Origin: Clostridia bacterium
GTDB lineage: Bacteria; Bacillota; Clostridia; Christensenellales; SZUA-584
Reading direction: 5' to 3'
NCBI GenBank assembly: GCA_003249555.1
Contig: QKIQ01000061.1
Coordinates: 1 to 64,000, forward strand
Length of the DNA stretch: 64,000 bases
Positions 33,780 to 47,277 of this stretch are shown in pieces (within the stretch, counting starts at the first letter, position 1; the number at the start of each line of letters is the position of its first letter). The notes beneath the pieces were generated by a model, which saw only the letters and a program-made list of their open reading frames with translations, did no database searches and was not told the origin of the DNA. A program made the translations under genes and the position numbers.

Positions 33780-36700
33780 ATGTCGCATGTAAGACGGATA
33801 TATGTGGAGAAAAAAGACGGGTTCAATATCGCGGCGAAAAAGGCTTTTGCCGATTTTAAAAGCACACTGGGCAAGAGCGTATTAACGGGCGTACGTATAT
33901 TGATTCGTTATGATATTGAAGGTATGGATGACAAAAGCTTTGACACTGCCGTGGGCACGGTGTTTGCAGAGCCTGCTGTGGATACCGTGTATTATCAAAA
34001 ATTTGAATGTAATGATGATGATGCTGTGTTTGCTGTGGAATATCTGCCCGGTCAGTATGACCAGCGCGCGGACAGTGCCGCACAGTGCTGCGAGCTCGCT
34101 GTGAGGTGCCGTCGTCCTGTGGTTCGGTGTGCGGCGGTTTATGTGCTCTCCGGATTAGAAAAAGCCGATGTGGAAGACATAAAAAAGTATGTGATCAACC
34201 CCGTCGATTCCCGAGAAGCGTCGTTTGAGCTGCCAAAGACGCTTGCCGAAACATTGCCTGATCCGCCCGACGTACCTGTTTTGCACGGTTTTTGCACACT
34301 CGAGGGAAAAGCGCTGCGTGATATGCTGAGTGAGTATTCCCTTGCGATGAGTTTTGAAGACTTAAAGTTTGTGCAAAATTATTTTTCAGGCGAAGAACAC
34401 CGCGATCCTACCCTTGCGGAGCTGCGCGTGATCGATACATACTGGTCGGATCATTGCCGGCACACCACGTTTTTAACGAGACTGGAAAACGTCACGTTTG
34501 ATGACAGTCAAGCCAAAGCCATATATGAAGAATACTTAAAAGCGCGCAAAGACGTTTATGGCAATAGAGAAAAAGATATCTGTCTCATGGATTTAGCCAC
34601 GCTTTACGCAAAAGAAGCCAAAAGAAAAGGTCTTATGGCCGATTTTGATGAATCTGACGAAATCAACGCGTGCTCCATCCGCCAGAAGGTGACGGTAGAC
34701 GGACAGCCGCGTGATTATCTCATTATGTTCAAGAACGAAACCCACAATCATCCCACCGAGATAGAACCTTTCGGCGGTGCGGCCACATGCCTTGGGGGTG
34801 CCATCCGAGATCCTTTGTCGGGGCGGTCATATGTGTACCACGCGATGCGTGTGACAGGCAGCGGCGATCCGCGGGAGCGCATCGCAGACACAATGCCCGG
34901 CAAGCTGCCGCAAAGAAAGATCAGCCGCGGCGCGGCTGAGGGATATTCCTCATATGGCAATCAGATCGGTCTCGCGACGGGGCTGGTAGACGAAATCTAT
35001 CACGAAGGCTATAAAGCCAAACGCATGGAGATTGGCGCGGTGGTGGGTGCGGCACCCGCAGAAAACGTGATGCGCGAAACGCCAAAACCGGGCGACTATA
35101 TTTTGCTGCTCGGCGGCGCGACCGGCCGCGACGGCTGCGGCGGCGCGACCGGCTCATCCAAGGCGCACGATAAGCAGTCTATCGACGTGTGCGGCGCGGA
35201 GGTGCAGAAGGGAAACCCTTTAACTGAGCGCAAGCTTCAGCGTCTTTTCAGAAACAGTGAGTTTTCCCGCCGTGTCAAGCGTTGCAACGACTTTGGCGCG
35301 GGCGGTGTATGCGTCGCCATTGGCGAGCTTTCAGACGGCGTCAATGTAAATCTTGACCTCGTACGCAAGAAATACGAAGGGCTCTCGGGCACTGAGCTTG
35401 CCATATCCGAAAGTCAGGAACGCATGGCGATTGTGATTGATCCGAAGGATCTCGATGCGGTGCTGGCATTAGCGGCACAGGAAAATCTGTACGCCACCAA
35501 GGTGGCGGAAGTCACCGATGCGGGACGCATGGAGCTTTTCTGGCGCAGACAACCCATCGTCTCGATATCGCGCGCTTTTTTGAACACCAACGGGGCCACA
35601 GCCACGGCCGACGCGCATGTTATGCATCCTAAATCAGACGGAATATTCGACGAACCGTTCACCGGCTCGCTTTCAGAGCGTCTTAATGCAATGATGGGGG
35701 ATCTAAATATCTGCTCCAAAAAGGGGCTGATTGAGATGTTCGACTCAACGATTGGCGCATCTTCCGTCGTGATGCCGCTGGGCGGTAAAAAACAGATCAC
35801 GCCGATGCAGGCCATGGCGGCAAAAGTTGCGTCAGACGGCGAATGCAACACGGCCACGCTGTTCTCATACGGCTACGATCCGTATCTGATGGAAAAGAAT
35901 CCGTTGCTCGGCGCGGTTTATTCTGTGGTGCTTTCTCTTGCAAAACTCACAGCCACAGGCGGCGACGCGTCGCGCGCGTGGCTCACGTTTCAGGAGTATT
36001 TCGAGCGTATGAGCACGCAAGAAAGCTGGGGTAAACCGCTTGCAGCATTGCTCGGCGCATGGTGGGCACAGCGAAATCTTGGCACACCCGCGATCGGCGG
36101 TAAGGATTCGATGTCCGGCACATTTGAGGATATCCACGTGCCGCCCACTCTTGTGTCGTTTGCGCTTTGCACACAGGACGCAAAGCATGTGATTTCGCCC
36201 GAATTCAAAAAGGCAGGCAGCAGCATATATCGCGCGGGTATCAAACGTGACATTAATGGAATGCCAGATTTTAACAGTATAAAGTCTGTTTACGCAAAAG
36301 TTCTTGACGGTATAGAAAACAAAAGAATTACTGCGGCTTGCGCTGTAGAGCGCGGCGGCATTCTTACCGCTGTGGCAAAAATGGCATTTGGCAATGGCAT
36401 GGGCGCATCGCTTAGCAATTGCGACATCAATGAGCTCACAAAAAAAGCATACGGAGACATTATTATTGAGGGCGACGATCTTGATTTTGAATGCATCGGC
36501 CAAACCGGCGGCAGCAGCATCACAGTGGCCGGTGAATCGGTCAAGCTGAATGATTTGCTGCACACATATGAAAGCACATTAAGCCGCGTGTTTCCCGTCC
36601 GCGCACAGGCACAGGGAGATGTGCCCGACAAGCTGTTTACCGCAAAATCTATCCACATTTATACGGGACATCGTGGAAAACCGCGCGTCATCATTCCTGC

Positions 36701-37469
36701 GTTTCCTGGCACCAACTGTGAATACGACTCGGCCAGCGCATTTAGCCGCGCGGGTGGTATCGCAAGCACTTTCGTGATACGCAACCTCACCGCAACGGAC
36801 ATCGAATACAGCATCTGTGAGCTTTCAAAACGCATTGAAGAAAGCCAAATCCTCATGTTTCCCGGCGGCTTCTCGGGCGGCGATGAACCGGACGGTTCGG
36901 GTAAGTTTATCGCTGCGCTGTTCCGCGAACCGCGCATTAAAGATGCGGTGCAGCATCTGCTGGATCGTGACGGGTTAATCTTGGGCATATGCAACGGTTT
37001 TCAGGCGCTTATCAAATTAGGGCTTGTGCCATACGGCGAGATTCGCGATATGCGTGACGACAGCCCAACGCTCACGTTCAACAACATCGGGCGCCACGTA
37101 TCCACGGCGGTACGGACATGCATTGCGTCCAATGCGTCTCCGTGGCTCATGGGCTGCCGCCCCGGCGACATTCATACAGTGGCGGTGTCTCACGGCGAAG
37201 GTCGGTTTGCGGCAAAGCTTGATGAAGCAAAAGCGCTGTTCGACGCGGGGCAGGTGGCCACGCAGTATGTGGACGAAAACGGGATACCTACCATGGACGA
37301 CGGCAATCCCAACGGTTCATTGCTCGCGGTGGAAGGGCTGCTTTCACCCGATGGGCGGATTTTCGGCAAAATGGCCCATAGCGAGCGCTACACGGCGCAC
37401 ACACTCAAAAACGTGCCCGGCGAAAAGGATCAGCGGATATTTGAAAGTGGCGTGAAATATTTCTTATAA
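33780..37469 (+). CDS. purL: Phosphoribosylformylglycinamidine synthase, single-chain
   Basis: Converts FGAR to FGAM in de novo purine synthesis using glutamine. At 1229 residues it is the fused form with synthetase and glutaminase, unlike the PurSQL complex of Bacillus. The synthetase part has TYWSDHCRHTTF (about residues 220-231), FKNETHNHPTEIEPFGGAAT split around residues 320-339, and GNPLTERKLQ. The C-terminal amidotransferase has the nucleophile in LGICNGFQALI (about 1070) and the His/Glu in VSHGEGRF and HSERYT. AAAGGAG stands 12 bases upstream, slightly far. It is a single-gene unit bounded by a promoter and terminator, with no other pur genes next to it. Confidence 0.97.
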   Translation: MSHVRRIYVEKKDGFNIAAKKAFADFKSTLGKSVLTGVRILIRYDIEGMDDKSFDTAVGTVFAEPAVDTVYYQKFECNDDDAVFAVEYLPGQYDQRADSAAQCCELAVRCRRPVVRCAAVYVLSGLEKADVEDIKKYVINPVDSREASFELPKTLAETLPDPPDVPVLHGFCTLEGKALRDMLSEYSLAMSFEDLKFVQNYFSGEEHRDPTLAELRVIDTYWSDHCRHTTFLTRLENVTFDDSQAKAIYEEYLKARKDVYGNREKDICLMDLATLYAKEAKRKGLMADFDESDEINACSIRQKVTVDGQPRDYLIMFKNETHNHPTEIEPFGGAATCLGGAIRDPLSGRSYVYHAMRVTGSGDPRERIADTMPGKLPQRKISRGAAEGYSSYGNQIGLATGLVDEIYHEGYKAKRMEIGAVVGAAPAENVMRETPKPGDYILLLGGATGRDGCGGATGSSKAHDKQSIDVCGAEVQKGNPLTERKLQRLFRNSEFSRRVKRCNDFGAGGVCVAIGELSDGVNVNLDLVRKKYEGLSGTELAISESQERMAIVIDPKDLDAVLALAAQENLYATKVAEVTDAGRMELFWRRQPIVSISRAFLNTNGATATADAHVMHPKSDGIFDEPFTGSLSERLNAMMGDLNICSKKGLIEMFDSTIGASSVVMPLGGKKQITPMQAMAAKVASDGECNTATLFSYGYDPYLMEKNPLLGAVYSVVLSLAKLTATGGDASRAWLTFQEYFERMSTQESWGKPLAALLGAWWAQRNLGTPAIGGKDSMSGTFEDIHVPPTLVSFALCTQDAKHVISPEFKKAGSSIYRAGIKRDINGMPDFNSIKSVYAKVLDGIENKRITAACAVERGGILTAVAKMAFGNGMGASLSNCDINELTKKAYGDIIIEGDDLDFECIGQTGGSSITVAGESVKLNDLLHTYESTLSRVFPVRAQAQGDVPDKLFTAKSIHIYTGHRGKPRVIIPAFPGTNCEYDSASAFSRAGGIASTFVIRNLTATDIEYSICELSKRIEESQILMFPGGFSGGDEPDGSGKFIAALFREPRIKDAVQHLLDRDGLILGICNGFQALIKLGLVPYGEIRDMRDDSPTLTFNNIGRHVSTAVRTCIASNASPWLMGCRPGDIHTVAVSHGEGRFAAKLDEAKALFDAGQVATQYVDENGIPTMDDGNPNGSLLAVEGLLSPDGRIFGKMAHSERYTAHTLKNVPGEKDQRIFESGVKYFL

Positions 37470-37481
37470 CACGACATAAGA

Positions 37482-37506
37482 AAAAGGCGGGGGTTGCCCG
37501 CCTTTT
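37482..37506. terminator. Bidirectional terminator between purL and hpf
   Basis: AAAAAGGCGGG and CCCGCCTTTT arms with a short loop between convergent genes. Confidence 0.85.
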
Positions 37507-37524
37507 GTATCTTCTGCATTTGGC

Positions 37525-38058
37525 TCAGACATCGTCCGGCTCAATAAGCCCCAAGTCGCCGTCGTGACGCTGATACAGCACATTGATTTCGTTTGTTACC
37601 GCATTCCTGAACACGAAGAACTGATGTCCCAAAAGCGCCATCTGCATCTTGGCTTCCTCGATGTCCATCGGCTTGACAACAAACTTCTTTGTACGCACGA
37701 TGGCAGGCTGCTTCTCATCTGCCAGCATATCGGCAAAAGCATCGTCCTCTTTGTTAAACGCGTTTTCGTGCAGACGTTTTTTGAGCGCCGTTCGATGCTT
37801 GTGTATCTGCTTTTCGAGCTTTTTCACAACGCCGTCAATCGAAGCGTACATGTCCCCCGTGGATTCTTCCCCACGAAGGACAATCCCATCGAAGGGGATG
37901 GTCACCTCCACAATGTGTCTCGATTTTTGAATCGACATGGTTATGTGCGCCTCGGTACCCTCGTCAAAATACCTTTTCAGCTTGGAGACTTTTTTTGTAA
38001 CGAGATCCTTTAAGTAATCAGAAACCTCCATGCCCTTTCCCGCAATTGTGACGCGCAT
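37525..38058 (-). CDS. hpf: Ribosome hibernation-promoting factor, long form
   Basis: Binds the 30S subunit and dimerises ribosomes into 100S particles in stationary phase. The 177-residue length marks the long form. The N-terminal S30AE domain is MRVTIAGKGMEVSDYLKDLV through KQIHKHRTALKKRL (residues 1-~112). The C-terminal dimerisation domain contains VRTKKFVVKPMDIEEAKMQM and ALLGHQFFVFRNAVTNEINV-type sequence with VLYQRHDGDLGLIEP. GGGGGG precedes the ATG. Transcribed alone, convergent with purL. Confidence 0.95.
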   Translation of the reverse strand: MRVTIAGKGMEVSDYLKDLVTKKVSKLKRYFDEGTEAHITMSIQKSRHIVEVTIPFDGIVLRGEESTGDMYASIDGVVKKLEKQIHKHRTALKKRLHENAFNKEDDAFADMLADEKQPAIVRTKKFVVKPMDIEEAKMQMALLGHQFFVFRNAVTNEINVLYQRHDGDLGLIEPDDV

Positions 38059-38246
38059 AATTCTGCCCCCCTCTCTATGTATTTTTATATCCCAACAATT
38101 TGGGACAACTTATTATTATTTTACCTCCATTTTTGGTTTCATAAACAACAGCTTTATAAGATAGTATTCTGCGTGTTTTGTTTTTTTTCCTGCCATATTA
38201 AAAATGATACATTTTCGTTACGGTTTGTCCACATTTGATAGCCTGA

Positions 38247-38255
38247 TGTGGATAA
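38247..38255. other. Isolated perfect DnaA box
   Basis: TGTGGATAA, 12 kb from oriC, just beyond the 3' end of the SRP RNA. May be chance or a DnaA-titrating site. Confidence 0.4.
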
Positions 38256-38270
38256 AAAAGAAAATTAAAA

Positions 38271-38539
38271 GCCGTGCACCCGGAGATCGACACGACATTA
38301 CAAGAGGTATTCCGGCAGGTTGCTCGGAGCAGACTGATCCGAGGCACACGCACAGATCCGCTTACTGCTGCTCCCGTCAGGGCCTGACAGGGTTCACGGT
38401 TGTCCGTTGCACGGGGCCCACTCGTCAACGCCCCTTACCGGCTCCATACCTTACAATATCGTGCCTCAAACCGGGAATCCAACCCTGCTATAGCGGATTG
38501 CAGGTTCAGGGCACCGCTGGCTCCCCGTCTGGCACGGCA
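38271..38539 (-). ncRNA. ffs: Signal recognition particle RNA, large Firmicute type with Alu domain
   Basis: The RNA scaffold that binds Ffh (SRP54) and targets nascent membrane proteins to FtsY. About 269 bases. The 5' end TGCCGTGCCAGACGGGGAGC and 3' end GGGTGCACGGC pair as the closing helix. GGGGAGCCAGCGGTGCCCTG and CAATCCGCTATAGCAGGG are the Alu-domain loops known from Bacillus scRNA. The Ffh-binding tip reads CCTGTCAGGCCC...GGGAGCAGCAGTAAG. A T-rich stretch (TTTTAATTTTC) follows the 3' end as terminator. It lies between purA and hpf. Exact ends are uncertain by a few bases. Confidence 0.92.
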
Positions 38540-38551
38540 AACTTATTGACT

Positions 38552-39932
<1,381 letters not shown>

Positions 39933-39995
39933 TCAAAAAATAGCGTTGTCGTCAACTCATATCCATAAGCAATATAAGAACGATCTGTTAATTTT

Positions 39996-40931
39996 TTATT
40001 GTGTAAAGACAATGCGTTTATCAATTTTATCGTATTTTCCAAAATCAAACGTTTCCGTATACATCTGTTTGGATATTTTGGCTTCTTCCTTGAATGCGCT
40101 GTAGTCAGAAAAAAAAGTCATCGTCTCACTCGAATAATCGTAAAAGAAAAAGTACAGGCTTTTGTCTACCGATTTACCGATTGCTGCAAACAAGCTTTTT
40201 TCATCAACGGCGCATATCGGCCCCGGCGGGAGCCCGCGTGTTTGATACGTGTTGTACACACTGTCAATTTCAATATCCTCCAGCTTAAGATAAGGCCGTT
40301 GGTATCCAAGCGCATACTCCACGGTCGCACAGCTTTGCAGTTTTGAGTTGTCGGCAAGGCGGTTTAAGAAGACAGCCGCTGTTTCGGTTTGAAACTCATC
40401 CCCGATGCATTCCCAGTCCACAATGGACGCAAGAGTAAGCTGGTCAAAGGCTTTAAGCTCATTTGTATCGTCGCACAGTACCAGGAGTTTATCAAAGCGT
40501 TGCCGGGCATTATCAATCCATATACTCATATATTCGTTAAGCGTTTCGCTTTTCACATCGTAGCAGCCGGGCACAATAATGCCTTCCATGCGCCGAAAAT
40601 CCGTGAGTTCGTCATTTATCAATGGACATTGTGCTTTGGAAAGCTCATCTTTTGCCTGCTCTTCCGATAGAGAAAATATATCACAAAGCTGCGGAATAAT
40701 ATCACGCTCAAGCGTATCGCCGCCGCGTACCGTAATCGTTCCTTTTAATGGAGCCGCCGATTCTTCAGGCATCGTCGTTCTCACGGGTGTTGGCTGGATA
40801 GTCGATGAAGCCGCAGGAGCAGGGGTTAACGTCTGTGCGTTTGTCGATTCCGGTAAAGATACGGCTTGCGTACAGGCGCTAAACATAACAATAATACACA
40901 TCAAACCCATTATAAGGTAACGTTTAGTCAT
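39996..40931 (-). CDS. MltG/YceG-like lipoprotein with altered catalytic glutamate
   Basis: MltG proteins cut nascent glycan strands to end peptidoglycan synthesis. This 311-residue version has a signal segment with Cys (MFSACTQ, residue about 20) that suggests a lipoprotein, and a Thr/Pro-rich linker (about 28-60). A YceG core follows: LTLASIVDWEC (about 165-175), AVFLNRLADNSKLQSCATVE, YALG and VYNTYQTRGLPPGPI (about 228-242). In E. coli MltG the catalytic Glu is in SIVEKE. Here the same place reads SIVDWE, so Asp replaces Glu while a Glu remains two residues later. The activity may therefore be changed or lost. It stands upstream of purA, not in the usual mltG-yrrM context. Confidence 0.75.
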   Translation of the reverse strand: MTKRYLIMGLMCIIVMFSACTQAVSLPESTNAQTLTPAPAASSTIQPTPVRTTMPEESAAPLKGTITVRGGDTLERDIIPQLCDIFSLSEEQAKDELSKAQCPLINDELTDFRRMEGIIVPGCYDVKSETLNEYMSIWIDNARQRFDKLLVLCDDTNELKAFDQLTLASIVDWECIGDEFQTETAAVFLNRLADNSKLQSCATVEYALGYQRPYLKLEDIEIDSVYNTYQTRGLPPGPICAVDEKSLFAAIGKSVDKSLYFFFYDYSSETMTFFSDYSAFKEEAKISKQMYTETFDFGKYDKIDKRIVFTQ

Positions 40932-40989
40932 CGCTTATTTCCCTTTACGGTTTTAGCCATTATACCATCCAGCTTTCCCTGTCTCAACG

Positions 40990-41592
40990 TCACGTTGATT
41001 CATCTGCTATTCTTTGCATCGTCTCGGTAATGAGTTCGCCGGACAGCAGTCCCACCATGCCATAAACGATATGTCCTTCGGCGTCAAACATAATCTGACT
41101 TGGAAACGCGTTAATGCCAAAATCCCGAACAATCTTCGCGTCGTTGTCCAACAGCACAATAATATTTTCGTATCCGAAGGCTTTATACCATTCGGTAAAT
41201 TCCTCGGCGCTGAGTTCACCGCTCTGAGAAGGCATCACCACGCTCAAAATCACGAAATCTTCTGCGTCTTCGGACAGTTTATCAAAATCATCAAGTGAAG
41301 ATGTGCATACGCTGCACCACGATGCCCAGACCCGTAAATATACCGGCTTGCCGCGGTAATCGAAAAGCTTATGCACATTGCCGTCGATATCGGCGAATTC
41401 AAACTCATAAACAATTTCTTCGCTTTCAGTTGAATCTGAATTCGTATTCTCGGATGTGGCTTTTGCTGACGCGGATGCCGTAACAGATGGGGAATTTGCC
41501 GCTGTATTTTCAGGTTGCTTTGTATTGGAGCCGCAAGCGGCAAGCGATATCGCCAGTAAAGCGGATAACATTATTAAAATTGTTCGTTTCAT
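40990..41592 (-). CDS. TlpA/ResA-like thioredoxin lipoprotein
   Basis: An extracytoplasmic thiol-disulphide oxidoreductase of 200 residues. A lipobox LAAC (Cys about 20) gives a lipoprotein. A Ser/Thr/Asn-rich linker spans about 24-58. The thioredoxin-like domain has the redox motif WCSVC (about 92-96) and the cis-Pro in NAFPSQIMFD (about 162-171). Electrons probably come from the adjacent CcdA, whose gene ends 14 bases upstream. Substrate proteins are unknown; no cytochrome c genes are near. Confidence 0.88.
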   Translation of the reverse strand: MKRTILIMLSALLAISLAACGSNTKQPENTAANSPSVTASASAKATSENTNSDSTESEEIVYEFEFADIDGNVHKLFDYRGKPVYLRVWASWCSVCTSSLDDFDKLSEDAEDFVILSVVMPSQSGELSAEEFTEWYKAFGYENIIVLLDNDAKIVRDFGINAFPSQIMFDAEGHIVYGMVGLLSGELITETMQRIADEST

Positions 41593-41606
41593 GTCTGATT
41601 TCCTCC

Positions 41607-42281
41607 TTATTTTAATGTATCGATGAGCAGATATACGCCCATTGCCACAATAATCAATCCGCCGATTATTTTTATCAGCTTCATATGCTTGTATAAACCT
41701 TTTATCTTTTTCAACAATACGTTTGAAAACACGGCCGCCGCAAAAAACGGGATCACAAAGCCCAATGAATAAACAAGCAGTGTCAGCGCAGCCACAAGTA
41801 TGCCCTGAGGCGTGACGTATAGCAGCACACTACCCAGAGACAGCCCTACGCATGGTGTCCATCCGAAGCTGTAAGTAAAGCCCAGCACAAATGCGCCGAA
41901 CACACCGCTTCTTTGCTTAAGCGCAAACCGTTTTTCCCTCATTAAAAACGGAATCGTCACAATACCTGTCTGATAAATGCCAAAAGCGATCACAACGATG
42001 GAACAAACGAGCATGAACCAGACAGAGTTGATGAGCTGTCCGAGCGCTCCGAACGCAAGCCCCAGTATTGAAAACGTGATGGCGACACCCAAAGCAAACG
42101 CGGTTACACGCCATATCGGCTGCGTATAGATTTTGAGCCGCCCGATATTGACCGATTTTTGCTGCTCATCCATACCGCCTATCAACGTGGATATAAATAC
42201 CGGAATCACCGGCAAAATACACGGTGAGAAAAACGCCGTAAGACCCACCAAAAAAGCGCCGCCTATACCAGCTAAAGACAT
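41607..42281 (-). CDS. ccdA: CcdA-family thiol-electron transporter
   Basis: Carries reducing equivalents from cytoplasmic thioredoxin across the membrane. The 224-residue protein has six hydrophobic segments. The two redox cysteines are in FFSPCILPVIPVF (about residues 17-29) and GWTPCVGLSLGS (about 124-135). RBS-like AGGAGG precedes the ATG. It is cotranscribed with the TlpA-like lipoprotein, forming a complete extracytoplasmic reducing pair. Confidence 0.92.
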   Translation of the reverse strand: MSLAGIGGAFLVGLTAFFSPCILPVIPVFISTLIGGMDEQQKSVNIGRLKIYTQPIWRVTAFALGVAITFSILGLAFGALGQLINSVWFMLVCSIVVIAFGIYQTGIVTIPFLMREKRFALKQRSGVFGAFVLGFTYSFGWTPCVGLSLGSVLLYVTPQGILVAALTLLVYSLGFVIPFFAAAVFSNVLLKKIKGLYKHMKLIKIIGGLIIVAMGVYLLIDTLK

Positions 42282-42520
42282 GCTGTCCTCCTTATTTTCA
42301 AGTATGCCCGAAAGTCATTTGGTTCATTACTTATTCTTATTATATTAACGTAAGTGATTATAAACAGTAGCAAAGTCACAGATTGAAAATTACTTAAATC
42401 GCTCTTTTAAAAAATAGATATTTCGACTATAATATATATAATATTGTAGAGTTTGAATGAAGCTCAAAAAAGCTATGCTTTTCGGGTTTTCAAAATCAGA
42501 CCACGACGGAGGACTTTTAT

Positions 42521-42766
42521 ATGCTTCATATCGGCAAAGACGCGATGGTGCCCCTAAAGGACATTATATTAATACTTGATTATAAAGAGGCGATGACAAA
42601 TGATGATACACATCATTTTTTAAAAAAGCTAAAAGACAGCGCCCATCAGATATTCTTAGAAGAGTATAACATCAAGTCCGTGGTTGTGGCTCAGTTTCTT
42701 GAAAAGTATTTTATTTATTATTCTCCAATATCATCTGCTACGCTTTATAAACGTTCTCGATTATAA
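42521..42766 (+). CDS. remB: RemB/YaaB family protein (DUF370)
   Basis: An 81-residue DUF370 protein, with the pattern MLHIGKDAMVPLKDIILILD (residues 1-20) and the C-terminal IYYSPISSATLYKRSRL shared with Bacillus YaaB/RemB. RemA/RemB are small DNA-binding or matrix-gene regulators. The central region (HHFLKKLKDSAHQIF) is variable. In Bacillus yaaB lies directly upstream of gyrB, and here the spacing is 28 bases, so the synteny supports the call. GGAGG precedes the ATG. Confidence 0.85.
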   Translation: MLHIGKDAMVPLKDIILILDYKEAMTNDDTHHFLKKLKDSAHQIFLEEYNIKSVVVAQFLEKYFIYYSPISSATLYKRSRL

Positions 42767-42785
42767 ATACATATTCAATATTTAA

Positions 42786-44705
<1,920 letters not shown>

Positions 44706-44717
44706 GGGGTGAATAAA

Positions 44718-47177
44718 ATGGACGAAAAAAGAAAAGCCATAAAACCAATTGATATAGAAAAGGAAATGAAGACGTCGTTTATATCTTACGCGATGGCGGT
44801 GATCATCAACCGTGCGTTGCCTGATGTGCGCGACGGGCTCAAGCCGGTTCACCGACGTATACTCTATTCGATGCATGAGCTTGGCAACACGCCGGACAAG
44901 CCGTTTCGTAAATCTGCGCGTATCGTGGGCGACGTGTTGGGTAAATATCACCCGCACGGAGATTCGGCGGTTTATATGTCTATGGTGCGCATGGCGCAGG
45001 ATTTTTCTACACGTCATCTGCTGGTTTCCGGCCATGGCAACTTTGGCAGCGTAGACGGCGATTCACCGGCGGCTATGCGTTATACAGAGGCGCGTCTTTC
45101 GCATATCTCTATGGAGCTGCTGCGTGATCTTGAAAAAGATACGGTGGATTTTTATCCAAACTTTGACGAAACACTGATGCAGCCCACGGTGCTGCCCTCA
45201 AAATTTCCGAATCTGCTTGTTAACGGCACAGGCGGTATCGCGGTGGGTATGGCAACCAACATTCCGCCGCATAACCTTGGAGAAGTGATTGACGCGGCTG
45301 TGTGCCTTATCGATGATCCGGAGGCAGGTGTGGATACGCTTATGCAGCACATCAAGGGGCCGGACTTTCCGACAGGCGGTATTGTGATGGGAACGGCGGG
45401 CATTATGCAGGCTTACCATACAGGGCGCGGTAAAATCTGCGTGCGTGCCCGCGCCGAAATCGACGAATTCAAAGCGGGACGCCAACGAATCATCGTCAAC
45501 GAGATTCCGTATCAGGTCAACAAAGCGTCGCTTATCACCCGTATCGCCGAGCTTGTTCAGGATAAGCATATCGAAGGCATCTCGGACATTCGTGACGAGA
45601 GCGACAAACGCGGTATGCGCATTGTGATTGAGCTCAAGCGTGACGTGAATGCGAACGTGATTTTGAACCGATTATACAAGCACACGCAGATGCAGGATAC
45701 GTTCGGTGTGATCATGCTGGCGCTGGTGGACGGCGAGCCCAAGGTATTAAGCCTAAAAGAGCTGCTTTTTCATTATCTGGAGCATCAAAAAGAAGTTATT
45801 GTCCGCCGTACACGGTTTGAGCTGGAAAAAGCCGAAGCGCGCGCACATATACTTGAAGGTCTGATTATTGCGCTGGACAATATTGACGAGGTTGTGGAGC
45901 TTATCAAAAAGTCGCCCGATGTACCGTCGGCAAGAGCAGGTCTCATGACGAGGTTCGGGCTTTCGGATAAACAAGCGCAGGCAATACTTGATATGCGCCT
46001 GCAGCGTTTGACCGGATTAGAGCGTGATAAGATTCAAGCCGAATACGAAAAGCTGCTTGAGCGTATTGCTTATTTGAAGCAGATTCTTTCCACGCCGCAG
46101 ATGGTGCTGGATATCATCAAAGAGGAAATGCTTGAAATCAAGGAGAAATACGCGAATGAGCGCAGGACTGAGATCACATTCAGCGCGGACGATATCGATC
46201 TTGATGAGTTGATACAAGAAGAAGAGATGGTAGTGACGCTCACGCACTTTGGGTACGTCAAGCGCATACGTTCCGACGCTTATCGGACGCAGAAGCGCGG
46301 GGGCAAAGGGGTGACGGGCCTGTCCACGCGCGAGGAGGATTTCGCGGAGCATGTGATGGTGACATCCACACACAGCCATCTGCTGTTTTTCACGAATTTG
46401 GGCCGGGTTTACCGCCGTAAATGTTACGAGCTTCCCGAGACGGGACGAACGGCTAAAGGCATGGCGATTGTGAATTTACTTTCGCTGGATGCGGGAGAAA
46501 AGGTGTCCGCTGTGTTCCCGATCACAGATTTTTCGGACGATACGATGCTGGTTATTGTGACCAAAAACGGGTACATCAAAAAGACTTCCGTCAGTGCGTT
46601 TAAGAATATTCGTCAGAACGGGCTTATCGCCGTTGGTCTAAGAGAGCAAGATGAGCTCATCAGCGTGAGGGAAACGAGCGGCACAGACGAGCTGATTATC
46701 GGCACATCGCAGGGGATGTCGGTCATGTTTAACGAGCAGGATGTTCGGGACATGGGTCGTACGGCCATGGGCGTGAAGGCTGTGGCGTTGCGCGAAAGCG
46801 ACAGTGTGGTTGGCATGGGTGTCGTCCGTTCTGACTGTGAGGTGCTCGTTATATCCGAAAACGGGTATGGCAAACGAACGCCTGTATCCGAGTATAAGGT
46901 GCAAAAACGTGCGGGTATCGGTATAAAAACACTTAAGGTCACCGATAAAACGGGAAGCATGTGTACCATTGGCATTGTGGACGGCAGCGAAGATATTATG
47001 TTGATCAACGATGCCGGCGTCATCATTCGCACAAAAGTCAGCGAAATCTCTGTGTTCGGTCGCGATACGCAGGGAGTGAAGCTTATGAATGTGGATGAGG
47101 ATACACGTGTGGTATCGGCGGCACTCGTTCCACATGATGACCAGGACGAAGAGGATCAAGAACAAGAACAAGAATAA
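44718..47177 (+). CDS. gyrA: DNA gyrase subunit A
   Basis: The DNA-cleaving subunit. 819 residues. The breakage-reunion domain begins [20 protein letters not shown] and holds the active Tyr in [11 protein letters not shown] (about residue 122). The quinolone-determining region reads [20 protein letters not shown]. The six-bladed C-terminal domain has the GyrA box QKRGGKGV (about 525-532), so it is gyrase rather than topoisomerase IV. The tail is strongly acidic ([13 protein letters not shown]). ATG 44718 is chosen; GTG 44709 lies on the ribosome site AAGGGG. Confidence 0.97.
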   Translation: MDEKRKAIKPIDIEKEMKTSFISYAMAVIINRALPDVRDGLKPVHRRILYSMHELGNTPDKPFRKSARIVGDVLGKYHPHGDSAVYMSMVRMAQDFSTRHLLVSGHGNFGSVDGDSPAAMRYTEARLSHISMELLRDLEKDTVDFYPNFDETLMQPTVLPSKFPNLLVNGTGGIAVGMATNIPPHNLGEVIDAAVCLIDDPEAGVDTLMQHIKGPDFPTGGIVMGTAGIMQAYHTGRGKICVRARAEIDEFKAGRQRIIVNEIPYQVNKASLITRIAELVQDKHIEGISDIRDESDKRGMRIVIELKRDVNANVILNRLYKHTQMQDTFGVIMLALVDGEPKVLSLKELLFHYLEHQKEVIVRRTRFELEKAEARAHILEGLIIALDNIDEVVELIKKSPDVPSARAGLMTRFGLSDKQAQAILDMRLQRLTGLERDKIQAEYEKLLERIAYLKQILSTPQMVLDIIKEEMLEIKEKYANERRTEITFSADDIDLDELIQEEEMVVTLTHFGYVKRIRSDAYRTQKRGGKGVTGLSTREEDFAEHVMVTSTHSHLLFFTNLGRVYRRKCYELPETGRTAKGMAIVNLLSLDAGEKVSAVFPITDFSDDTMLVIVTKNGYIKKTSVSAFKNIRQNGLIAVGLREQDELISVRETSGTDELIIGTSQGMSVMFNEQDVRDMGRTAMGVKAVALRESDSVVGMGVVRSDCEVLVISENGYGKRTPVSEYKVQKRAGIGIKTLKVTDKTGSMCTIGIVDGSEDIMLINDAGVIIRTKVSEISVFGRDTQGVKLMNVDEDTRVVSAALVPHDDQDEEDQEQEQE

Positions 47178-47242
47178 GAATAACACCCTTGTATGACGCA
47201 GAAATCGTGATGTGTATGGAATACAAATTTTTGTAGAGGCTA

Positions 47243-47271
47243 TTGCATTTGAATACCATATGTTGTACAAT
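47243..47271 (+). promoter_or_regulatory. Promoter downstream of gyrA
   Basis: TTGCAT (47243-47248), 17-base spacer, TACAAT (47266-47271). It drives the candidate small RNA and possibly the solute-binding gene. Confidence 0.6.
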
Positions 47272-47277
47272 TCGATT

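Noticed and set aside
35865-36563. 232-codon frame antisense to purL
   Set aside because: Shadow frame; composition follows the third-codon-position bias of purL.
38420-38539. tRNA-like GGTTC/GGGAATCC segments
   Set aside because: They belong to the Alu domain of the SRP RNA; no cloverleaf can be drawn.
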